Below are positions 50,479 to 62,430 of a stretch of DNA of 64,000 nt, one piece after another. Origin of the DNA: Diphasiastrum complanatum (Eukaryota; Streptophyta; Lycopodiopsida; Lycopodiales; Lycopodiaceae); assembly GCA_029204225.1 (NCBI GenBank), contig CM055108.1, positions 17,517,779-17,581,778 of the forward strand, given 5' to 3'. Within the stretch, counting starts at the first letter, position 1. The number at the start of each line of letters is the position of its first letter. A model generated the notes under the pieces. It searched no databases, was not told where the DNA came from, and saw only the letters and a program-made list of their open reading frames with translations. The position numbers were made by a program, and so were the translations under genes.

Positions 50479-50735
50479 TAGGACCGAATAGTTTGGGGAA
50501 GGTAATCACCAAAAGTCTCTCTAGTGGACTTCATCTTCCAGAATGCACTCGTAAGATTGAACATGTGTATAATTTGTAGCTCTTTCGTTAGCGCTATGCT
50601 AGGGTAGGGTGGAAGAAAAGGCACTAATTATTTTCTTTTGACAAGCATTTAGAAAAAAGTTCTCGATCATCTCGCTCTCTCCCATCCTCATCATGCCCCA
50701 TGTAGCACTCATGGGTAATTGAGAGTTCGGCACTC

Positions 50736-50857
50736 CTGCACATGAATGACACTTGGGCCTCTCAAAAAAATGAAAAGAGGATTATGTGTACAAACTCTGC
50801 ACATGAATGACACTTGGGCCTCTCAAAAAAATGAAAAGAGAATTATGTGTACAAACT
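50736..50857 (+). repeat. Tandem duplication, 61-bp period, two copies
   Basis: CTGCACATGAATGACACTTG and the following 41 bases are repeated with one visible change (GAGGATT versus GAGAATT). Probably recent slippage or unequal exchange. Confidence 0.9.
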
Positions 50858-50897
50858 CACCTGATGGAGATTTTGAACGAGAGAAATGGATGAATCC

Positions 50898-51833
<936 letters not shown>

Positions 51834-52787
51834 ATGGATCTTTCTCTTTCCTTGAACTGTAATTATAAGCGAGCATTGGAAGGTGAAGAATTAGTCAAGT
51901 GCCCTCATTGTGAATCTCTTAATACAAAGTTTCGCTTTTTCAACAATCATAAAGAGAATCAACCGAGATATAAGTGCAAAGATTGCGGCCTCACATTCAC
52001 AAAGAATGGGAAGGTAAGAAAAAGGAGTAAGCTGCATGTGCATGAGCAAGAAGAGCAAGTGCTAGTCATGACTCAAAATATTGCACATGAAGAAACAACT
52101 GAATTTGAAGGATTATCTCCACCAAACACTTGGCAAAGAACATTGGAGTTGGACAAATTAGGAAGTAATTGCTTGCATTGTGGCTCCATGGATATCAAAT
52201 TCCGCTATTTCAACAACAAAAAGCAAAGCCAAGCGAGATACCTATGCAGAAATTGTCATAAAACATTTACACGGGGTGGAAAATTAAGGAGCGGGACTAC
52301 GAAGCTGGTTAATTCAGTGCAACCAAGCCCCCGTGATTATAACGTCAAATCCCCTATAATTGAGGAAAATTTCGACAATATTGAAGCATCACCACCAACA
52401 CTTGATCAGGGTTGTTGGGACGACTACAACGTCTTTGACATTCAAAACGAAACTTTATTGAACATATTCACGGAAGAAGATGCAAAGCTGGTTGAAGATT
52501 GGATTGGAGGATTGACAGTTGATCAGCTTATGCGCAATATTGAATCTGATCAAACATGTGCTATGGGAAATTCGTATATGTACGAGGATCAAAGTCGCAG
52601 CAATATGCATACTGAAAGCCTTGAAGCAACCGAGCTCCCAATTGAAGATAATTTGGACAATGACTATCTACTCAACATTGAAGATTTGCAGTTCACAATG
52701 GAAGATTTGGGCAAGCTCAACTTTCTAGAGGACATTGAAGATTTGCTGGATTCATTGGAGAGTCATACTCCAAACGATACTACATAG
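51834..52787 (+). CDS. Dof-like zinc-finger protein with two Dof domains
   Basis: A 317-residue intron-less ORF from ATG 51834 (the frame is open to a GTG at 51789, but eukaryotic initiation favours the ATG). Dof proteins are plant-specific DNA-binding transcription factors recognising AAAG. Two complete CX2CX21CX2C fingers are present: C23, C26, C48, C51 and C113, C116, C138, C141, with typical surroundings (TKFRFFNN...QPRYKC and IKFRYFNN...QARYLC). The conserved Trp of the usual RYWT is Phe (LTFT, KTFT). The N-terminus DLSLSLN fits an EAR repression motif (LxLxL), and the C-terminal 80 residues are acidic (LEDIEDLLDSLES). Most Dof proteins have one finger. No lesion is seen, so it is probably functional. 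Confidence 0.9.
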   Translation: MDLSLSLNCNYKRALEGEELVKCPHCESLNTKFRFFNNHKENQPRYKCKDCGLTFTKNGKVRKRSKLHVHEQEEQVLVMTQNIAHEETTEFEGLSPPNTWQRTLELDKLGSNCLHCGSMDIKFRYFNNKKQSQARYLCRNCHKTFTRGGKLRSGTTKLVNSVQPSPRDYNVKSPIIEENFDNIEASPPTLDQGCWDDYNVFDIQNETLLNIFTEEDAKLVEDWIGGLTVDQLMRNIESDQTCAMGNSYMYEDQSRSNMHTESLEATELPIEDNLDNDYLLNIEDLQFTMEDLGKLNFLEDIEDLLDSLESHTPNDTT

Positions 52788-54540
52788 CAAACTATATACT
52801 GCTCTTCTTTCTATATCAACATTGACATTCAATAATTGTAGGCTTTTTTTTGATCATTTCTTGAGATTTCATTCTTTCTCCCATAGCTTTTTTTTTGCTT
52901 TGTATCGTCTCTTCTTCTACATACTCCCTTAATAATTCCCATTGACAAACAATCTTGTGTTGCTTTGCTACATGTAATTGGGTTGATTATTACTTTAGTT
53001 CTAAAAAGCACACAATATAAAATGGTAGCCAAATGATGGGAGAAGTGGTACATCCTCGAGATCTGCTTTCCTACAAGCACGTATTTTCATAGCAAATGTC
53101 AATGTGAGAGCGATAGCCAAGTATTAATATCTAGATCTTCAAGCAATCTTGAAAAGAAAAGAGCAAAAAAGACACAATGGCTTGGACACAAGGCTTTCTT
53201 GAAAATTAGCTTTAGAAATAGAAAAACTAAAAATACACAAAAAAGTGTCTTTCCTTTTAGGGAGTTTGGACATTATGCGAGCAAAAAGTGTGGGTTTGGC
53301 AAGTTTAGTTTGTCAAAAACTATCAACTGTGGTCAATGTCAAATTCAAATTTCAAAACATTGGCCCAACTCAACCTGCCAAGCATGAAAATCACATGTAA
53401 TGCAAGTCAAGATGATACATAAGATTTTGACATGAGATCACAACATGACATTCATAACTTTTTTGGTCATTTATAGCTAATATGAACGTGGCTGTGAATG
53501 TCAAGTTTATTTTGCTCCTAGTTCTACTTGTTGGCGAATAAAGCTGGTACACAAAAGAAAAAATTGAAATTGTTTTATAATTTAAAATTTACATATTTTT
53601 TAATGTTAGATTGATTTCTTTGTCACTTAGGAGTTCTATTCATTAACAAGTAGATCTAGTAGAGCCAAAAATGAAAAGAAAAATTCTTTTGACGTACTAT
53701 CTTTGTTCACTAGTGAGAGTTAGTAAGGCAAAAGAAATAGTTCAATTAAATTATTTTACAATGAATTTTTCAATTTTTTGAAAAGAAAATCAAAATTCTA
53801 TATTGTTTTTCAAAAAGTAAAATTCAAATCAAATAAACTCTACTCAAGTAGAGTTGGTGACTCTCTTTTTTTTTTTGGTCATTCACAATTCTATAAACAA
53901 CCCTTTGCTATATAAAGACCTAGAGGTTTGGTTGTCTTTATTAATAAATATTATGATTTTGGAGTTTGATATTTGTACATTGAGTTCACATATATTGAGT
54001 TCCATTTTATCTTAAGACTGTAAAAAAACAAGAATAAAAAACTCACAATACTTATAGACATCTATTCACAATTTGTCGATCTTCCCTTATTGGGAAAGGA
54101 AGGAGATGATTTGTGATTGGACCACAACATTTCAACTGAAAGTCCAATCAAGTTTAACTACTTGGATTAACTAGATTTTAAACTCAACTTTACAATTTCT
54201 TTAGTACTAAGCTATAAAATGGCCATTTAATTAAAGATTGCTTGTGCTTCTATGCTGATCAGCTACATTACTGTCAAGCTAGACTTATATTAAAAGAAAA
54301 GATAATCTTGGGCATACTCCTATTTATCTATACATATGGTTTACAAATTATTTTTGATGTTTACAATTTGGCCTATGTCCAAACTTAGCATTGTCTTAGA
54401 ATCAACCACACTTAGTGCATTTATGTTGAGATTGGGGTAAGTGGTGGAGGAGAAAGGAGCATAAGGGGAGCATAATGAAGAGGTATGGTGTTGGATAGAG
54501 GGAATATGGAGGTGTCGGAGGTGAAGTAGGCCTTTCAAGT
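52788..54540. other. 3' flank of the Dof gene, no gene seen
   Basis: AT-rich sequence with poly-T and poly-A runs. Short ORFs show no family resemblance. A polyadenylation signal for the Dof gene would be expected in the first 300 bases but none was assigned. Confidence 0.5.
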
Positions 54541-54684
54541 CCTTAAGCTAGGAATGAGAAACATGGCTAGGGGGCATTCCATAACTAGTTATTGGAATCC
54601 GGTAAGCATAACTTGAACACCTCCAAAATTTTCGTTTCGAATCGCTATGCTTCAAAACTTGGTACTCCTTTATCTGGATGTACT

Positions 54685-56080
54685 CTAGTGCGCATACATG
54701 AAGGTTGAGCCTATGTACAGTTCAACTGACTTGAATGGCAAAACTTTAAATTTTCCTTGGATTATGGGCCAACATAGACATCTCTTTTGCTCTATGCTAA
54801 GTTGGTCCCATAACCAGAGAAAACCTTCTTTTTCCCACATTGACTGCCAGTTCTCGAATGCCATGCCTATTGAGCTTGGTAGCATCAAATAATCGACATG
54901 CCATTGCAATTCGATGTTAAGATGGCAAGGACTCCACTTCCAAAATCATTCAGAAAAAACTTGAAAACGTTCTGCACATATGTACCTTCGTCTGATTTCT
55001 CCTCGGTTGTTTTGCCTTAGGCTATGCTTCTGCAACGTCCTGGCTGTGGATGTCTACAGCGAGCTTCTAGTCTTTGAGATATTGTTTTAGATCTGCTACT
55101 TCCTTTTGAAGGTCAAAGATTTTGATGCAGGCTTCAACATACTCTAAGTGATCAGCAACTCCCGAACATTTGTGAGTAGCCTGAAATTGCTTCGCCAATT
55201 CTTCAATATTTTCTAGGGCTTGCAAATATTCCTCGTGTGCATCTAGCCCAGAACAAATTGTTGTCTCAACGGATAGTTCATTCAGCTTGGCGAGTTCTTC
55301 TTCGACTAACACTTTGTTGTTTTCGAGCGGAAAAAGAAACTCAACTCAAAATTTTTTGAGCATCTGGTCCTGAAGAGACTGCAGCTTCAAGAGATCAATC
55401 TGAATTGATCCAAAGTTGTTGCATAATTGTAAGGCAGTTTCTATCTTTATTCTCCTAGTAGTCTTGAAGAGTGGTCTGTAGAGTGGTCTTTTGTGTGTTG
55501 ACCTTATTAAGCTCAGTTGTCAAAGAATCAAAATTTGTCTGCAATTCTGCAGACTTGGTCGTTAGTGTCTTATTGTTGTCCTTGTATGATTGGGCTTTGT
55601 CAATTAATTGTTGGAGCATTCGACCCAAAGAGCGATTTTGCTCAGTCAACAACTTGTTGTCTGCCTCTAGAAATGTAATCTTCTCAGCCAACATTTTAAT
55701 GTTGCTGGTCATCTCATCCGTATGTTGGAATAATTGCATCATGCTATCTTGGATGTGCAGATCATAGACATGGATTTTACCAACAATATCCTTGGCACCC
55801 AAGAAAAATTGATGATACCATCTATACAAATTCTCTTTGTCGTCCTCATCCACGTTCGTTGCCTCCTCATCAACCTCTTTGTCTTTGTCTTGCATCTGCG
55901 TGTCGGAGATGGTGTCTTCGCCATCCGTGGATGCAGAGCTCTTTGGCTTCTCAGAAGACCCGTTTGTAGCTAGGACGATGGCCAAAGTATCAGCTGCAGT
56001 AGAGGGCTCAGGTATATTTTGTGCAGCAACATTCGACTCTGTTTCCTTCGGGACTTCTGTTGTGTCGACCTCCATGGCTG
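54685..56080 (-). pseudogene. Coiled-coil ORF of a Gypsy remnant (third example)
   Basis: The minus-strand open frame 55455-56075 encodes MEVDTTEVPKETESN, an acidic stretch (DKDKEVDEEATNVDEDDKE) and a long coiled coil (EKITFLEADNKLLTEQNRSL). It continues with stops into 55067-55312 (further heptads) and possibly 54685-54909. The architecture of acidic stretch then coiled coil matches the ORF at 13683-16642, though sequence identity is low by eye. It lies 3' of an integrase fragment (56152-56250), as there. Confidence 0.5.
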
Positions 56081-56109
56081 CAGTGAATGCTGGTTGGACT
56101 TGTGAAACA

Positions 56110-56260
56110 GAGGTGTTTTTTTAGCTTCAAGACACCTTCTTAACTGATGATCTACACCAAGCTTATACAGAACATTGTTAATAATGGTATAAGGTACGAC
56201 TTTATATTGAAAGATTGTCTTTTTCTCCAAGTCATTCCCATCAGGATTGTGAAGAATTGC
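56110..56260 (-). pseudogene. Gypsy integrase N-terminal fragment
   Basis: Reads EKKTIFQYKVVPYTIINN then VLYKLGVDHQLRRCLE, the LYK.G.D..LRRC pattern that precedes the zinc-binding domain of Gypsy integrases. The rest of integrase is missing and the coiled-coil ORF follows at once, so an internal deletion is likely. Confidence 0.6.
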
Positions 56261-56379
56261 CAGAAATTGGCAAATCTAGCTTGATCAAAAACCATGTAGA
56301 ACTTTGTAAATATTGTGTATAATTGGGTTCCACACATGGAAGGCCAATATGCCACATGGCAACCCACTCCTAATGTAGG

Positions 56380-57550
56380 TTAGGTCAAGTCAAGAGAGTT
56401 GGTCATGTCTATTTGGTGGTCATCCCTACTTTATAGGACCTACACCTAGGTTTAAGATGAAAATTTGACCAACTAGCTACCTACCAAGCATAACTCAAGG
56501 ATCTAGGCTAGGGTTTCATTTTAGGGCAAGAAGAGTGAGTTAACTTCCTTATTACATGTTGTAAATCCACCTAACTTCAAGAAGGAAGTCGAATTTGCTA
56601 TGTATTCCAACTCCCATAGTGAGAAGATAGAATATTTTTTGGAGCTCATTGGCAATCTCAAGCTAGTTCACTATGTACATTGAGTTTTTGTGATCCAAAT
56701 GAAACCAAATCAATTTCTACGTGTTTCTCAGGTTGAACGCCGTACTACAGCCTATAGTACACACATGTGGCCTCCGATTTCAATGTTGATCAATGATTTT
56801 GATTGTTAATGCTTGTTGTTTGTCAAATTGCCAATCTAGATCAACTTTTTGATGACTAGTTTTTTGATAGATTGTTAAGCAAGCATCCAATCACTCTTGT
56901 GGATCTTTTGTAGATCAATTTATGGTCCTAAAGTACAGTACTTTCACATGGCATCGGAGCCAAGTACGAGAGCATAAGCCATTGATCTAATGAAAATCCA
57001 TTTTTAGCAAGTTTTGGTTCTAAAAACTACTATTGAGAGGGCAAGCTAGATTCTTGATTTTGGTGAGGAGATTTGATCCCAAACTTGGTAGGGGTCCAAA
57101 TCTGTACTGTCCACATGTGTGGGCACCTCTAGACCTGCATTTAATGCATGGTATTCATTTGATCCAAATAAATTCAATTTGTGAGCTTTTGATGTAATTT
57201 TTGGTGGAGATCTTAGGATAAGCTACCAAGATTGAGTGCCATTGATTAGATTTGACTTAGGGTCATGAGATCTAATTAATCTAGGCTGAAATAAGGTCCT
57301 ATAAACTTGTTTTACAAGTCTTTAATGTACATCAAAAAGTGTGAAAGAGATTTAGTCATGTTATTGTCCAAAAATAGCCAAAATTGGCAAGATTTGATTG
57401 TAAGTAGATTTCACAACATCTTATCTTCATTCCAAATTTGTGAGGGAGTGCTAGAACTGAGATTATAAGTCCATTTGTTGGATTAGAAATCTAATTTGAG
57501 TGAAACACGAGAGATTGAATTCTACAAATTGTGCTATTTGGAAGGTTAGG
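56380..57550 (+). other. Copia leader/LTR remnant
   Basis: TGGCATCGGAGCC at about 56949 is a diverged form of the Copia primer site TGGTATCAGAGCC, preceded by TTTCACA, which could be an LTR end. Near 57530 TNCAIWKVRMEL resembles the Copia gag start (NYSIWKVRME). No intact gene. Confidence 0.5.
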
Positions 57551-57627
57551 ATGGAGTTGCAGACACACCCACAAGCAAACCGAGAACAACATCACAGAAG
57601 CAAGAGCTACTAGAATCCATCAAGCCA

Positions 57628-58014
57628 GTGATAGCTGAGGAAGTCAAGAAATTGGCAACCAAGGAATTTCGACAGATTCTATCAGGGCTCTTAGTGCAAT
57701 CATTGCAAGGATTTCTTCATGATGAATTACAAAGGGGACCAGTGTCAAAAGAAAAAATTGAAGGCAATTCAGCACAAGATCCAAGGGAAAGTGCAGTCAC
57801 ACAGCCTTCAAATGGGAAATCTAATGACCAATGGAAGTCTAAAGTTGATGATTGCACCTCAACGACCAAGATTCAACCAAAGTCTCATTGTTCCACAATG
57901 CAGCAGTCCAAACCAACGCCAAACACGGGTATATCCATTTTCAAAAGGCCAAATCCAGGGAATCCAAGCCCGAATAGGCCTCCAGTCCACAGCAAGCACC
58001 AGTGCTCAAAATGA
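57628..58014 (+). pseudogene. Unrecognised ORF, possibly gag-derived
   Basis: 128 codons: EEVKKLATKEFRQILSGLL helix, then a Ser/Pro/Lys/Gln-rich tail. It follows the gag-like start at 57530 and precedes HU-2. I do not recognise it; a Copia gag remnant is the likeliest reading. Confidence 0.35.
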
Positions 58015-58086
58015 CAAAATCTTGTCCTCAATTTGTAAGATTGACTGCGGAGGAAAGTCGTCAGGTTCAAGCACACCACGAATACC

Positions 58087-58985
58087 TTGGATAGACAAAG
58101 TAGTCAAGTGAGCACATCGTATCCACATTACAAATTGGGAGAGTCTAGGACATTGGGAATAGTTGCGCCAATCTATGAAGAGCAATATCAGCAAGTTTTA
58201 TCTTGGGATACTCTAATGGAATGCCTCGACTACCCAATTGTCAATGAACAAGGTTATCCGGAATGGCCACCAGAATCTTAATGCTTTTGTTCCAAGCTAT
58301 ATAATGATGTACAAAAGTCACTCAAAACTAGTACAGGATCCAAAAATGTGCACTTAAGCTGGTTTGTTCCAATGTCATTGTTTGTCAGCTCTTTTTCAAA
58401 CACGGAAGTGCATCGAACTCCCACATTGTTTGTTTGCAAAAATCTTTCAGATGATTTTTTATTCAAATTCATGGACAAAGGTTGGGATATAAGATCCACT
58501 GCAGATATTTCTTGTAGAATCAAACTTTCATCCATATCATTTAGATACAATATAGAAAAGCAAATGCTTAGTATGGTGTTTCATTATCAGAGATGGAAAG
58601 AACACAATGGTACTTGGGCCCCATTAGATCAAGATCTAGACAACATTGGACACACTGATCGTATAGGCATTGATATCACGACAAATGGGGATTTACTTAC
58701 TACTATTGAGGTTGAGCAAGACTGGACCTTATTCTACATTAGAACGGAACTGACACTTTTACAGCAAGTTATCCCCGAATATTTCAACTTTATATTAGAT
58801 GGAAAATTGGTATGTAAAATCCATGAATTTGTATATTGATTTATATTCATTATCCTTTTTGTCAATATTTGGATCACTAACTGTAATCTGATTAATGTAT
58901 GTTTGTGCATATACGTAAAAGACATGAAGAGAAAATCAAATGCAAAGATTTGGACAGAATTGTTCAGATAATAGAGCAATCATGA
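58087..58985 (+). pseudogene. HU-2 plus-strand gene with possible beta-grasp C-terminus
   Basis: Homologue of 20232-21448. A frameshift or stop near 58279 separates YPEWPPES from the main part KNVHLSWF...RTPTLFVCKNLSDD, PLDQDLDNIGHTDRIGI and the C-terminal IEVEQDW.L..IRTEL then YFNFILDGKL. The donor TTG|GTATGT at 58809 and the last exon (about 58932-58985, KIKCKDLDRIVQIIEQS) parallel HU-1. The DG between the last strands is as in ubiquitin-like folds, but there is no C-terminal Gly-Gly. Confidence 0.6.
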
Positions 58986-59162
58986 TACAAGATTTGTAAA
59001 AGCTCTCATAAATATCAATATATTTCTCATTTTCTGAGAATGTACATGTGTGTTGTGTATTTAACAATGGATGCTTTTTTCTCATTGTCTCTATCTTTCA
59101 TATGCCCATAATTATTCACAGGGCATTACATAAAAAATGTATATCTCTATTTAATCTATTAT

Positions 59163-60606
59163 TTACAGCTCAAAGTAGTATGGATAATTTCCACCCTGCA
59201 CTAGTGTCAGTTGTTGACTTGATTGGCCTCCCGTTTCTGCAGCTGGACTGGGTGTTGCATTAGATAATAAGTTCACCAACATCTGTTGACGAAACTCATA
59301 TATCTCATTCATTGAAAATGCTCAACATTTATACTGCAAATCCAAAAGAACCGAGTCAATTGACTTATCAAAAACCAAATCGAAAACAACTTAGTTAGGC
59401 CATTCACTAGTCTATTTACCTTTCGTATATCTGGAGCCCTGGATTGCATGATGTACCACTCTAAAAAGTCCTATACATTGCGGATGGAGAACCATCTACA
59501 ACTATGTCCATCCTCTTGTTGAGTTGACTTCAATCACAAAACGTATAATAGGTTAGTTATGCACTCTGAAAAAAACAGATCATATTACCTATCAAATACT
59601 TGATGAGAAATACTTACTTCTACATCAACAATCTCCAGGTGTCTATTTAAAGTGGCCCCATCCGGCCTTGGCAAAAATGGCAACATTCTGCTGTACATCA
59701 CGTCCATTTCGGCATGGGTAGACTTTAAGGAGTTCATCTTTAAACAGATGGGATTAATGATCCCATATGAATCTTCCCTAAGGGAGATTATATGCATACT
59801 CCAATGCTTACTGCAAACAAGAGATAATTAGTTAAACTAAAGGAATTACAATACCTATTAAAAATATTACTAGAATATATTCTATGTAATCACTTACTTT
59901 TGGCAGTATGGAATAATAAAGACTTTGGTCTCCAAGGTTGTATGGAGAAGATACTTCATCGCCTTAGTTGGACTATGAAGGCTGTGTGAGAAAAAGGACA
60001 GCACAACTCCAATGTCCTTAGTATCATCGCATGACATCTATTTACAAAATACATCAAACCAGCCTCCACAACTGGATCTGATATATCTGAGGTCTTCTCC
60101 TTCAGGGCATCACAAAAGTCTTTATTTATGTGATTTATATAATTAATTGAACTTAGAAAAAAAGAAAATTGACCACCTAGCTTGTCAATTTCTTTGGCAA
60201 CATACTCATCAAAAATTATATACCTCTAAGAATCCAAAAATGAATCTTTGGGATCAACAGGAAATCTTACACAAAGATCCTTATAAAAATCGCCTATTAA
60301 ACTTAAATCTAGATCTGATATTATGTTATCTACAGTTGAGTTCATATCCTCGTTATTGTGAGATGGAATGGAGGGAATGGAAGAGGAACTACTTGAATAG
60401 TTAGGGGTGGTGGGAGGAGAAGAAAGCACTGCAGACTGGTGTGATGGTCCAACCAAAGGACGAGAGATGTGAGGGGGGGATGGTGACTCACTGAGTACCA
60501 CCCTTTGCTTGGCAGGCCTATTGGGCTTGGTCTACTTCGTTCTTCGTTGAGGAACAAGACCTCTCTCTATAGGTGGTGACCTAGAAGTGAAGCCACTCTT
60601 AAAGAC
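59163..60606 (-). pseudogene. Linker and Ulp1/C48 protease of HU-2
   Basis: After the H3-like stop the same frame continues with PIERGLVPQRRTK, a stop, then a Ser/Pro-rich linker (60226-60501), another stop, and KEKTSDISDPVVEAGL. A frameshift near 59950 leads to KVFIIPYC. Exons: to 59898 (donor GTAAGT), 59618-59810 (catalytic KHWSMHIIS and KMNS), 59420-59527 (STQQEDGHSCRWF with Gln and Cys; one stop) and 59163-59333 (IYEFRQQMLVNLL; one stop). Intron positions and phases equal those of HU-1. The Gly after the catalytic Cys is Arg here. Not functional as it stands. Confidence 0.85.
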
Positions 60607-60987
60607 TTAATCGTATGTACTCCTCAGCCTCATGACAAGATGCATGTCCTGAGGCATGAGGGTAACCCTCTTAGCGTGCACTGTACAAAGCATGGAGTCC
60701 TCAAAGAATTTGACTTGGAAGTCCTCATAGGTAGTATGGAGGGCTTCCAGGACTGTTATGTTCCAGCGAACATCATGTGAGAGGGACCTTGTTACCAGTC
60801 TCACAGACCTGTAGAAAGGAGCACGGGGAATCAGAAGATTTGTGGTCCTCTGAAGTCTCCTGATATCCCTTAACCATGGTCTTCTGGGCCGACCTACTCT
60901 CCTACCAGTTCCCACTGCCCTTTGTAGAGGAGGGTGAGGAGGCGGGGCAAATGTGGTAAGGCAGGCTGTCTGCTTGGTACGGGCCAT
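60607..60987 (-). CDS. Histone H3-like (CENH3-like) ORF of HU-2
   Basis: 126 residues from ATG 60987, open throughout. The tail begins MARTKQTA, the canonical H3 start with Lys4, then turns Pro-rich and loses the Lys9 and Lys27 contexts. The histone fold runs from about residue 40: [18 protein letters not shown] (41-58), VRW (73-75), and EDSMLCTVHAKRVTLMPQD (96-114). LLIP, VRW and DSMLC...RVTLM are features of plant centromeric H3. The stop falls at the residue where canonical H3 ends. The linker of the protease gene follows in the same frame, so the stop may be original (separate histone) or a decay lesion in a fusion. Core positions such as LEALHTTYEDF are diverged. Confidence 0.85.
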   Translation of the reverse strand: MARTKQTACLTTFAPPPHPPLQRAVGTGRRVGRPRRPWLRDIRRLQRTTNLLIPRAPFYRSVRLVTRSLSHDVRWNITVLEALHTTYEDFQVKFFEDSMLCTVHAKRVTLMPQDMHLVMRLRSTYD

Positions 60988-61983
60988 TGCAAGGTAGGGT
61001 ATCGATATGACGCACCAACGAGCAAGGAAAGCAAGTATTCGACAGGGGAGGTGAGTGATGGCGATATGAGTGATGGTGTATCGCCACGACGCATGGGTAG
61101 GCCAGTTGTACTGGTATGTGGGTCCTTTGGCGCGTGGTAGCGATATGCGTCTAACGTGGTGCGGAAGTGGACGAAGGAAACTAAGGAGAGCCAGAGAACA
61201 AAGAATTAAGAAACTGAAATAAGACCCAAAAATGTCCTATAGAACATCCCATCATATTCACACGTGTGATGTGACAGCTCCACTCCCCGCACGTAGTGCA
61301 ATCGACATTGTATACTTGAGAAAATCCTTTGGCAACAAGTCGAGCTTTCCTTTTGTCGATGATCAGACGGCTGGCATGCACGTGCGAGGACACATGGCGA
61401 CATTTGGACTACACACGCGTCAGAAGACGACTGGGGCGTACGATAGTACAGTTGTCATGCACGTGCGAGGACGCGTGTCAGGATCCGAAGTGTACACGTG
61501 TCATTCAGAATGATTTTGCCGTCGTTTCCACACGTGTGGCAATTTTGACCGCACATTCTGAGACACATGTACGGTTCAGATGCCCTGTATTAGACTATAT
61601 ATATGAGTGTCATTTCTGTAATTCAGTTTCGCATATTGAGTCCAATTAACCGGCCCGCTCCAAATCTGTTTGTACAATATCGCTACCACGCGCCCAGCAA
61701 AGACATCCATAGTTGCACTGATTCCCTGGCACGTGAGCCAAATCTGTGAAATGCACAAATCTCAAGCCGTCCATCAGAAGGGTACCTTGTTGCAAGCACT
61801 CATAAAAATCCTTTTACAATTTAGAAAAAAATTTCTTGTGCTCAATAACAAATCTCTCTATGTCAAACTGAAAATCGAAATAGGACAAAAAATGGGCCTG
61901 TCTGTCGCTAACCTCAGCATCAACTGGGAAAGAACTAAGAGTTTATCATAGATCAAACTAGCAGACGAGGAGGCCATATCAAT
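60988..61983. promoter_or_regulatory. Divergent intergenic region of HU-2 with CACGTG cluster
   Basis: Lies between the H3-like gene (minus) and the 61984 gene (plus). CACGTG occurs at about 61262, 61379, 61459, 61495, 61531 and 61728, mostly as ACACGTGT or GCACGTGC, with ACGCGT variants. CGATATG and GACGCA motifs recur around 61001, 61052, 61079, 61142 and 61983. Same position and motif as HU-1. No credible gene. Confidence 0.62.
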
Positions 61984-62430
61984 ATGACGCGCCGGTTAGC
62001 AAGGGAACATAAACGAGGTAAGCGTGAGGCTAATATGCCCAGTGAGGAGGAGTTTTTGGCTTTTCAGAAAAAGTATCCGCCACCTCCCACATATACTATT
62101 CCAGCTAACCAGCAATCCACCATTATTGCTGGTCACAATCTAGATGCTGCTGGTATGATCCAAGCTGACGAGGAGGATTTGGTAAGTACACCTTCTCACG
62201 AAAATCATTCATTATTTAACGTGTAATTGATTATTGATCTGCTAGTTTGACTAACACTTGATTATGTGTTGTAGGATATCATTGAAGTTGATGCCTTTGC
62301 TAGCAGGCATGGAGGATTGAGAGAGAGACTAGGCGGGAGACAGAAGGATGCCTCATTGGCTCATTATTTGAGACATTTTTTAAATAACAAAATTTGTGCT
62401 CTTCATGAAAGGTTTTTTGTAAATGTAGAA
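61984..62430 (+). pseudogene. HU-2 plus-strand gene, cut by inversion
   Basis: Exon 1 is 61984-62181 (MTRRLAREHKRGKREANMPS, basic start; EEEFLAFQ), donor TTG|GTAAGT; exon 2 starts at 62275 (EVDAFASRHGGL, HYLRHFLNNKICALHER). The frame is lost at about 62430, where an inverted segment begins. Exon 1 is much shorter than in HU-1 (66 versus 334 codons), lacking the CPYC region. Confidence 0.65.
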
